Assembly (NCBI RefSeq): GCF_025153525.1
Contig: NZ_JANZNR010000001.1
Coordinates: 1 to 64,000, forward strand
From: Psychroserpens sp. SPM9
GTDB taxonomy: Bacteria > Bacteroidota > Bacteroidia > Flavobacteriales > Flavobacteriaceae
Length of the DNA stretch: 64,000 bases
Direction of reading: 5' to 3'
The notes under the pieces are model-generated. The model was not told the DNA's origin and made no database searches. It saw nothing but the letters and a program-made list of their open reading frames with translations. The stretch's first letter is position 1, and each line of letters begins with the position of its first letter. Shown here one piece after another: positions 57,058-64,000 of the stretch. Both the position numbers and the translations under genes were made by a program.

Positions 57058-60000
57058 ATGATTAAAAAACTACTCTTTATACTTTTCTTATCAGCAAACT
57101 TAGGGTTTTCACAAGGAACTGATGTCCTTGGTGCTGAACAATTTTGCTCAGGAACCTCTAAATTAATATTTAATAATGTTACAGGAATGCCTGACAATAC
57201 TCAGGTAGGCTGTTTGGGATCTATTCCTAACGCCGCTTATTTCTATCTGGAAATTGATCAACCTGGTGATTTAATTTTTACGATTCAACAAGAGGATGCT
57301 GGAGGATTTCCTATTGATGTTGATTTTATTGTTTGGGGTCCTTTTACCGACCTTATTGATGCCGATAACACCATATCTTTTACCGACTGTCCAACATGCC
57401 CTAACAATACTGCAAACCCTGGGTATTATCCTTATTTAGATACCGCACCAAATCCTGACAGTCCAATTGTTGACTGCAGTTATGATACCGCTGCTGTTGA
57501 AAGAATGAGAATTACAAATGCATTGCAAGGTGAAGTTTATGTTGTATTAATAACCAATTATAATGGATCTCAAGGTATTATTGACCTTCAACAAACAGGC
57601 GGAAATGGCACAACAACATGTGCAAGCAGACCTGTATGTGGCAGTAATTTTTACGATTCAGGAAATACTGCAGGACCTTACTCTAGCAACGAATCAAATC
57701 TTGATGTGATTAATCCTTACTTTTCAGGAGGTACAGTTACTGTAGATTTTACCATGGTTGACATCCCAGATACTGGCGATGTATTAACCGTTTATAATGG
57801 TCCAGATGCCTCATACCCCGTATTAGGAACTGTTACTGGTCTACCTGCTACATTTACTTCAACCACAGTAGGAAACCCCACTGGTGCCATTTCTTTTGGA
57901 TTTATAAGTGATGGTGATAGCAATGTTGGCTTAGGCTGGGCGGCAGATATAACCTGTACACCGCCTCCAACACCGCCAACATGTGGCCAAACTTTCTATG
58001 ATAGTGGAGGACCAACTGGCAACTATTCTAACTACGAATTTGAGACGACTACATTTTATCCAGATACAGCTGGTGACGCACTCACAGCTACTTTTACATT
58101 ATTTGATTTAGAATTTGCTGATGATTTATATGTATATGATGGACCAAATACTTCCTCGCCTCTTTTAGGCGTATTTAATGGTACGACTATTCCTGGTCCT
58201 TTTACGTCATCTCATCCCTCTGGAGCCTTAACTTTTGTATTTGATAGTGATTACTCTGTAACATATGATGGTTGGGCTGCAGATTTAACTTGTGCACCAT
58301 ATGTACCTCCAACAGTTTGTAATTCTACATTTACCGACAGCGGTGGAGCTGGTGGCAATTACTCAAACTATGAAAGCACAACAACAACATTAACACCTGA
58401 TGTTCCAAATACGTTTTTAGAAGCTAATTTTACAACCTTTGGAACTGAAAACAATTATGATTATTTATACATTTATGATGGACCAGATGCGACTTTCCCA
58501 ATTATAGGAACTTACACAGGAACAAATAGCCCAGGCACAGTAACATCTACACATTCTAGTGGTTCATTAACTTTCGTGTTTACAAGTGACTTTTCTAATA
58601 CAAATATTGGATGGACAGCAGATATCACTTGTATAGATCAATGTAATTTAGCCATAACAGATACAGTATACCCATTAGGCGCAGATGAATGTAATCTCGA
58701 TTATACCGAACTCACAACAAATGCTCCTATACCAGCTCCTGGAGCGACTGTTTATTCTGAATCTTTTGATGGTGCCACATTCCCTACGGGTTGGAATGTT
58801 TTCAACGGATCTACAAATGCAGCTTGGAGCATCTCAAATTCTAATAATGCAGGTGGAACAGCCAATGAAGCACATTTAGAATGGTTAACTGGTAGCCAAA
58901 ACAGTAATTGGAGAATTACTTCTCCAGCCATAGATATTACTGGTCAAACCAATCTTCAACTGAGTTTCAAGCATGAATTAGATGTGTTTGGAGCTGGAAC
59001 TGGAATTTCAATTCGTGTACAAACCTCCTTAACCGGAACTGGCGGCTGGACCAATCAATATGTCGTCACTAATGGAGGTGATATCGCAGCGACCACTCAA
59101 ACCATTGATCTTTCAGCTCTTGATGGAAATACGACCTTGTATATAAGATTTCGATTAAATGGAAATTCTTATAACTTTAATGACTGGTATGTCGATGATA
59201 TTTTACTCACTGCCGATGGACCGCCTTTACAACCTCAAGTAACCTGGTCTCCAACAGCTAATTTATACACAGACAACACCTTAACAACACCGTATGTTGG
59301 TGGTTTTGCAGGTACAGTTTACGCAGCTCCTAATGGTACTCAGGTTTATACAGCTACAGACAATAATGGCTGTACTGACAATGTAACGGTGCTTTATAAT
59401 AAAAAGACTTGGAATGGATCTGTAGATGATAATTGGTACAGAGGTGCTAACTGGACACCAGCTGGAGTTCCAACTATTAATAATTGTATCGTCATACCTG
59501 ATAATGCTTCTGTTCCTAATGATCCAATCTCTAATAAATTTTTAACACCTCCTCCTACACCTCCGCAGCCTGCACAAGGAAGAAATTTAACTCTTGAGGA
59601 TGGAGCTTATCTTGAGGTTGAAACCAATACAGAATTAATAATTCAAGAATGGATTGATGTTCAAGGGACTGGAATCTTTAACTTAAAGAGTAGCGCCAGT
59701 CTTATTCAAATTGAAGATTCAGCAGTGAATTCTGGAAACATTCATGTACAACGTTCGCCAAACTTTGATGAAAGTGCAGTGGCTGGTAGTGAATATATTT
59801 ACTGGTCATCGCCTGTTGCAAATTTTCAAGTAACCAACATATCGCCATCCTCTAGTTTATTATTTGATTGGACACCAACAGTTGTTGGCAACGGAGCCGG
59901 AAACCATGGCCAGTGGTATGCAGCTTCTGGCGCTATGACAAATGGAAAAGGTTATATTGTTAGAGGACTAGGTGGCACACCTGCTACAATTCCTGCAACA

Positions 60001-61212
60001 GCTTATCCTGTATCAAACAATACAGCCCTTTTTAGTGGCACGCCTAATAATGGCGTTATTACCAGAAACATCTTTCATGGTAATTGGAATGGTGGTGACT
60101 ATCCTGGAATTGGAAACACAGCTACCGATCAAGATGACAACTGGAATCTAATAGGAAATCCTTATCCTTCAGCAATTTCAGCAAATGCATTTACAGATAT
60201 AAATACTAATATCAACGGAACAATTTATGTTTGGCCTCATGATAATACGTATTCAGCAATTAATTTAGATCCGTTTTACGAAAATTACGTTTATAATTAT
60301 GATGGCAATGATTATATTGAACATAATAATACTGGATCAAACCCTCCAGGAACCAATGATTTATTTATTGCTTCTGGGCAAGCCTTTTTTGTATTAATGA
60401 ATCATGGCGCCACATCTGGCACATCTGTCACTTTCAACAATAGCATGAGGCAAGTACTGTCAACCTATGATAACAACACTTTTTTCAGAACTGAAAATCC
60501 ACAAGAAGACAGCAGTCAAGTCATTGTAAACAAACATAGAATCTGGTTAGATTTATTATCTCCTAATAATACGACAAATACACTATTAGTGGGCTATGTA
60601 GCTAATGCTTCTAACGACTTTGATCGTCAATACGATGGTTATGATTTTAGCAGTGGTGATAATAGTGGCTTTTATTCTATTTTGAATGATGAATCGCTTT
60701 CTATTCAAGGTAGAGCATTACCGTTTTCTGAAGAAGACACTGTTCCTTTAGGACTTATTGCCAACGAAACAGGAAGTCATACAATTGCGATTAATACATT
60801 AGACGGTCTATTTTTAAATGAGGATCAAAATATCTACATTGAAGACACCGAATTAAACAGTATTCACAATATTAAAATGTCACCTTATACCTTCACAATA
60901 GATGCTGGTATTCATAACGACCGTTTTATTTTAAGGTATACAAATCAAACCTTGAATGTTAATACTTTTGATACTAACGATATCTTAATTACAGCTCCTA
61001 AAGGTGATTATATTAAAGTCACCACAGGGATTGGAACTATTAATACCGTTGCTGTTTATGATATAGTAGGTAAAGTTATATTCGCCTCTAAAAACATTAA
61101 CCTTTCTGAATTTGTCTATGAAGAATCGAGACTGTCTGCTGGTGCCTATATTGTTAAAGTAGAATTGACTAATGGAAAACAAAAAATTCAAAAAGTAGTA
61201 TTGCGCCAATAA
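57058..61212 (+). CDS. Large secreted protein with three CUB-like domains and T9SS sorting domain
   Basis: 1384 residues. Signal peptide (KKLLFILFLSANLGFSQ); a beta domain with PVDVDFIVWGPF-type strands at about 60-185; three CUB-like domains at about 195-300, 309-417 and 421-527, each opening CxxxFYDSGG-like and ending WxADxTC; a MAM/choice-of-anchor-J-like domain at about 567-720 (YSESFDGATFPTGWNVF); a long middle region with GNPYPSAISAN; and a C-terminal type A sorting domain at about 1305-1384 (VAVYDIVGKVIFASK; LSAGAYIVKVELTNGKQKIQKVVL). Exported by T9SS to the surface or medium; adhesion or glycan binding is likely but not shown. Confidence 0.92.
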   Translation: MIKKLLFILFLSANLGFSQGTDVLGAEQFCSGTSKLIFNNVTGMPDNTQVGCLGSIPNAAYFYLEIDQPGDLIFTIQQEDAGGFPIDVDFIVWGPFTDLIDADNTISFTDCPTCPNNTANPGYYPYLDTAPNPDSPIVDCSYDTAAVERMRITNALQGEVYVVLITNYNGSQGIIDLQQTGGNGTTTCASRPVCGSNFYDSGNTAGPYSSNESNLDVINPYFSGGTVTVDFTMVDIPDTGDVLTVYNGPDASYPVLGTVTGLPATFTSTTVGNPTGAISFGFISDGDSNVGLGWAADITCTPPPTPPTCGQTFYDSGGPTGNYSNYEFETTTFYPDTAGDALTATFTLFDLEFADDLYVYDGPNTSSPLLGVFNGTTIPGPFTSSHPSGALTFVFDSDYSVTYDGWAADLTCAPYVPPTVCNSTFTDSGGAGGNYSNYESTTTTLTPDVPNTFLEANFTTFGTENNYDYLYIYDGPDATFPIIGTYTGTNSPGTVTSTHSSGSLTFVFTSDFSNTNIGWTADITCIDQCNLAITDTVYPLGADECNLDYTELTTNAPIPAPGATVYSESFDGATFPTGWNVFNGSTNAAWSISNSNNAGGTANEAHLEWLTGSQNSNWRITSPAIDITGQTNLQLSFKHELDVFGAGTGISIRVQTSLTGTGGWTNQYVVTNGGDIAATTQTIDLSALDGNTTLYIRFRLNGNSYNFNDWYVDDILLTADGPPLQPQVTWSPTANLYTDNTLTTPYVGGFAGTVYAAPNGTQVYTATDNNGCTDNVTVLYNKKTWNGSVDDNWYRGANWTPAGVPTINNCIVIPDNASVPNDPISNKFLTPPPTPPQPAQGRNLTLEDGAYLEVETNTELIIQEWIDVQGTGIFNLKSSASLIQIEDSAVNSGNIHVQRSPNFDESAVAGSEYIYWSSPVANFQVTNISPSSSLLFDWTPTVVGNGAGNHGQWYAASGAMTNGKGYIVRGLGGTPATIPATAYPVSNNTALFSGTPNNGVITRNIFHGNWNGGDYPGIGNTATDQDDNWNLIGNPYPSAISANAFTDINTNINGTIYVWPHDNTYSAINLDPFYENYVYNYDGNDYIEHNNTGSNPPGTNDLFIASGQAFFVLMNHGATSGTSVTFNNSMRQVLSTYDNNTFFRTENPQEDSSQVIVNKHRIWLDLLSPNNTTNTLLVGYVANASNDFDRQYDGYDFSSGDNSGFYSILNDESLSIQGRALPFSEEDTVPLGLIANETGSHTIAINTLDGLFLNEDQNIYIEDTELNSIHNIKMSPYTFTIDAGIHNDRFILRYTNQTLNVNTFDTNDILITAPKGDYIKVTTGIGTINTVAVYDIVGKVIFASKNINLSEFVYEESRLSAGAYIVKVELTNGKQKIQKVVLRQ

Positions 61213-61536
61213 CTATAGGTAATTTATAAAACGAAACAAAGGCCTTGATTTTAGATAATTAAGGTCTTTTTCATTTGTATGAGCTTCCTTTTCAAAGGAA
61301 ATACTTAAATAGGCTCTATGCCAGTGCTTTAATTTCATGAGTCGGATTAAAAACTCAACACCATAAATAATATAAAATGGAATAACAAGCAATTCAATTT
61401 GTTGTCTGAGATGAATTTGTTCGTGATTTAGTAATACAGCATTCGTTTTTAGATAATCGAATTTCAGAAAAATAAAAGGAAAAATAGTAATACCCACATA
61501 CCCTTTTGGAACCATAAATTTTGAAATTAAAACCAT
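61213..61536 (-). CDS. Small membrane protein with HEQIH motif
   Basis: 107 residues from the ATG at 61536 (a TTG at 61545 adds three). It holds NHEQIHLRQQIELL, an HExxH zinc-binding motif, followed by a membrane helix (VIPFYIIYGVEFLIRLM), a pattern similar to the BlaR1/M56 peptidase core but without the rest of the domain. A cluster of acidic and aromatic residues (AYLSISFEKEAHTNEKD) follows. Its stop abuts the convergent CUB-protein stop with no gap. Whether it is an active peptidase is unknown. Confidence 0.65.
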   Translation of the reverse strand: MVLISKFMVPKGYVGITIFPFIFLKFDYLKTNAVLLNHEQIHLRQQIELLVIPFYIIYGVEFLIRLMKLKHWHRAYLSISFEKEAHTNEKDLNYLKSRPLFRFINYL

Positions 61537-61571
61537 ATCAAACAAGAATCAAAAATCTTTCCAATTTACAT

Positions 61572-61579
61572 TATCTTTG
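61572..61579 (+). promoter_or_regulatory. -7 box TATCTTTG before the DUF5522 gene
   Basis: Perfect TAnnTTTG ending 4 bp before the ATG at 61584, which would give a leaderless or nearly leaderless transcript. No clear -33 TTTG. Confidence 0.4.
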
Positions 61580-61583
61580 TGAT

Positions 61584-61769
61584 ATGAAGAAGATAATTCC
61601 AGTAGAAGAAGGTGATTTTTATTTAACACCAGAAGGTTACCGCTGCTTTACCGAGCAATATCACTTAAAAAGAGGATATTGTTGTGAAAGTGGTTGCAGA
61701 CATTGCCCTTATGGTTTTAATCCTTCAACTGCGCTTAAGTCAAGTAAAACTACTTTAAAAAAAAAGTAA
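61584..61769 (+). CDS. DUF5522 cysteine-rich small protein
   Basis: 61 residues from ATG 61584; the upstream frame to 61521 adds an unlikely basic stretch. The family pattern is EGDFYLTPEGYRCFTEQYHLKRGYCC (given here in part) and CCESGCRHCPYGF, with four clustered cysteines plus one earlier that may bind a metal. DUF5522 is uncharacterised. Its stop TAA overlaps the hutU start (TAATG), so the two are translationally coupled. Confidence 0.85.
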   Translation: MKKIIPVEEGDFYLTPEGYRCFTEQYHLKRGYCCESGCRHCPYGFNPSTALKSSKTTLKKK

Positions 61770-63769
61770 TGCCAACAACTACATTATCATTCAAAGATCA
61801 AATAAAAGAAGGAATACCAAACGTTTTACCTCAATCTCAACCGTTTGACTCATCGATTAATCATGCCCCAAAACGAAAAGCGATTTTAACTTCGGAAGAA
61901 CAAAAATTAGCTCTAAAAAATGCCTTACGTTATTTTGATAAGTCACAGCATGCTACTTTGTTACCCGAATTTAAAAACGAGCTTGAAACCTACGGAAGAA
62001 TCTATATGTACCGCCTGCGACCTACTTATAAAATGTACGCGAGACCTATTGACGACTATCCTTCAAAATCAAAACAAGCCGCTGCAATTATGCTTATGAT
62101 TCAGAACAATCTGGATAATGCTGTTGCGCAACATCCTCACGAACTGATTACCTATGGTGGCAATGGAGCTGTATTTTCTAATTGGGCACAATACAGACTC
62201 ACGATGAAGTATTTATCTGAAATGACCGATGAACAAACTTTAGTGATGTACTCTGGGCATCCAATGGGTTTATTCCCTAGTCACAAAGAAGCTCCAAGAG
62301 TTGTAGTGACTAACGGAATGATGATTCCTAATTATTCGAAACCTGATGATTGGGAAAAATTTAACGCGCTAGGTGTGACTCAATACGGACAAATGACTGC
62401 CGGAAGTTATATGTATATTGGTCCGCAAGGTATCGTACACGGGACAACAATCACCGTTTTAAACGGATTTAGAAAAATAAAAAAATCACCTAAAGGTAAC
62501 CTATTTGTAACCTCAGGTCTTGGCGGCATGTCTGGTGCTCAACCAAAAGCAGGAAATATTGCTGGTTGTATCACAGTTTGTGCCGAAATCAATCCGAAAA
62601 TCACTCAAGTTCGTCTGGATCAAGGTTGGATTGATGAAAAAATTACCGATTTAAATGCGTTGGTTGCTCGTGTGCAAAAAGCAAAAACTGAAAAAGAAAC
62701 CATTTCTATCGCTTATTTAGGAAACATCGTCGATGTTTGGGAAAAATTTGATCAAGAAAACATACATATCGATTTAGGAAGTGATCAAACGTCACTTCAT
62801 AATCCTTGGGCTGGCGGTTATTATCCAGTCGATATGACTTTTGAAGCATCTAACGAGATGATGGCTAACCAGCCAGAATTGTTTAAAGAGAAAGTCCAAG
62901 AAACCTTACGAAGACATGCCGCTGCCATAAACAAACACACCGCAAAAGGGACTTATTTTTTCGACTACGGAAATGCATTTCTACTTGAAGCTTCTCGTGC
63001 CGGCGCTGATATCATGGCCGAAAATGGTATAGATTTCAAGTATCCGTCTTATGTTCAGGATATCATGGGACCTATGTGTTTCGACTACGGATTTGGACCA
63101 TTTAGATGGGTTTGTGCTTCTGGAAAGCCTGAAGACTTAGTACAAACAGATACTATCGCATGTGAAGTTTTAGAAACTATAAAGAAAAACGCTCCGGAAG
63201 AAATACGACAACAAATGGCCGATAATATCCAATGGATAAAAGGTGCTCAAGAGAATAAACTAGTTGTGGGCTCGCAAGCCCGAATTTTATATGCAGATGC
63301 CGAAGGCCGTATGAAAATAGCCGAAGCCTTCAACAATGCTATTTCCAGAGGAGAAATTGGACCTGTAGTATTAGGCCGTGACCATCACGATGTCTCAGGA
63401 ACCGATTCCCCTTATCGTGAAACCAGTAATATTTATGATGGCTCCCGCTTTACAGCAGACATGGCGATACATAATGTTATAGGCGATAGCTTTAGAGGAG
63501 CAACTTGGGTTAGCATACACAATGGTGGTGGTGTTGGCTGGGGCGAAGTCATTAATGGTGGTTTTGGTATGGTTCTTGATGGTAGTATAGAAGCATCACA
63601 ACGTTTAAAAGCAATGCTTTTTTGGGATGTCAATAACGGAATTGCTAGACGAAATTGGGCTAGAAATGAAGGTGCCGTTTTTGCAATTAAACGTGCTATG
63701 GAAATTGAGCCTAATTTAAAGGTGACGATTCCTAATATAGTAGATGAGGACTTATTTAACTCGTTATAA
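61769..63769 (+). CDS. hutU: Urocanate hydratase
   Basis: 666 residues, longer than the common 557-residue type, as seen in Bacteroidota. Family motifs: ITYGGNGAVFSNWAQYRL, MYSGHPMGLFPS, GQMTAGSYMYIGPQGIVHGT, SGLGGMSGAQPKA, and RDHHDVSGTDSPYRETS with a C-terminal NAD-binding region GVGWGEVINGGFG. It converts urocanate to imidazolone propionate in histidine breakdown. No hutH, hutI or hutG is seen in the 230 bases after it; the next gene is a lipoprotein. Confidence 0.95.
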   Translation: MPTTTLSFKDQIKEGIPNVLPQSQPFDSSINHAPKRKAILTSEEQKLALKNALRYFDKSQHATLLPEFKNELETYGRIYMYRLRPTYKMYARPIDDYPSKSKQAAAIMLMIQNNLDNAVAQHPHELITYGGNGAVFSNWAQYRLTMKYLSEMTDEQTLVMYSGHPMGLFPSHKEAPRVVVTNGMMIPNYSKPDDWEKFNALGVTQYGQMTAGSYMYIGPQGIVHGTTITVLNGFRKIKKSPKGNLFVTSGLGGMSGAQPKAGNIAGCITVCAEINPKITQVRLDQGWIDEKITDLNALVARVQKAKTEKETISIAYLGNIVDVWEKFDQENIHIDLGSDQTSLHNPWAGGYYPVDMTFEASNEMMANQPELFKEKVQETLRRHAAAINKHTAKGTYFFDYGNAFLLEASRAGADIMAENGIDFKYPSYVQDIMGPMCFDYGFGPFRWVCASGKPEDLVQTDTIACEVLETIKKNAPEEIRQQMADNIQWIKGAQENKLVVGSQARILYADAEGRMKIAEAFNNAISRGEIGPVVLGRDHHDVSGTDSPYRETSNIYDGSRFTADMAIHNVIGDSFRGATWVSIHNGGGVGWGEVINGGFGMVLDGSIEASQRLKAMLFWDVNNGIARRNWARNEGAVFAIKRAMEIEPNLKVTIPNIVDEDLFNSL

Positions 63770-63788
63770 TTAAAAAAAATTAAACATT

Positions 63789-64000
63789 ATGAAAAAACTA
63801 CTCAAATTATTACCGATAGCTGTACTAACATTAGTTATCGCCTCATGTAGTTCTGTTAGGGTTGCAGCTGATTACGATAAAAATGCTGAATTTAATAACT
63901 ACAAAACTTTTGCCTTTTTTAAAACAGGAATTGATAAAGCTGAAATTAGCGACCTAGATAAACGTAGAATCCTACGTGCTATCGAAAGTGAATTATTAGC
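63789..64000 (+). CDS. DUF4136-like lipoprotein, 5' part
   Basis: Partial, running off the right edge. The first 70 residues are a lipoprotein signal (KKLLKLLPIAVLTLVIASC, Cys at about 20) and SSVRVAADYDKNAEFNNYKTFAFF, the usual opening of DUF4136 lipoproteins. ATG at 63789, 19 bp after hutU. Confidence 0.8.
   Translation, partial: MKKLLKLLPIAVLTLVIASCSSVRVAADYDKNAEFNNYKTFAFFKTGIDKAEISDLDKRRILRAIESELL

Overview
The window comes from an AT-rich marine-type member of Flavobacteriaceae (Bacteroidota). Evidence: Bacteroidota-type promoter boxes (TTTG, then about 18-21 bp, then TAnnTTTG) upstream of several transcription units; near absence of Shine-Dalgarno sequences except at rpsU; very large secreted proteins with CUB-like, thrombospondin type 3 and type IX secretion (T9SS) sorting domains; and many families found mostly in this phylum (DUF2851, DUF3467, DUF1573, DUF5522, GDYXXLXY). 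The genus cannot be fixed from the sequence alone.

Layout. 1-5511 (minus) is the amino-terminal part of a giant secreted protein with an RCC1-like propeller and nine 106-residue tandem repeats; it runs off the left edge. 6040-8630 holds prfC (RF3), a YjdI-like Fe-S protein and a DUF3467 gene. 8808-23892 (minus) is the information-processing core: rpsU, xerC-like recombinase, hpf, four tRNAs (Thr, Tyr, Gly, Thr), tuf, tRNA-Trp, secE, nusG, rplKAJL, rpoB and rpoC. 23984-33759 (minus) is a run of housekeeping, membrane and lipoprotein genes (acyl-CoA dehydrogenase, ComEA-like protein, Na+/alanine symporter, K+ channel, DUF2851, lipB, Pmp3). 33846-38216 (plus) has a LuxR-type sensor, DUF1573, a thioredoxin-fold/TPR protein and lysS. 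38321-41431 is a small surface-glycan or peptide-modification locus: a GT2, a GT4-GT9 fusion with an unusual C-terminal domain, and a Tat lipoprotein made of ten DDGYY repeats. 41705-53842 contains a diheme protein, a zinc metalloprotease, RDD protein, two overlapping hydrolase paralogues, a GDYXXLXY/DUF2157 membrane cluster and two Spy-like helical proteins. 53898-56897 (minus) has hemL, a glucosaminidase-LysM lipoprotein and an ACC-deaminase-like PLP enzyme. 57058-64000 has a CUB-repeat T9SS protein, a HEQIH mini-protein, DUF5522, hutU and the start of a DUF4136 lipoprotein.

The points most worth a second look are (i) rpsU as the one gene here with a perfect extended Shine-Dalgarno, fitting known bS21 autoregulation in this phylum; (ii) two genes whose last 14-15 codons are duplicated just downstream of their own stop codons (DUF3467 and acyl-CoA dehydrogenase), in one case with only synonymous differences; (iii) a 20-bp GC-rich perfect palindrome that splits a 16-bp copy of the tRNA-Trp 5' end; (iv) the GT4-GT9 fusion beside the DDGYY lipoprotein; and (v) the homogenised 318-bp tandem repeats of the giant surface protein. 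No CRISPR array, insertion sequence or prophage is visible.
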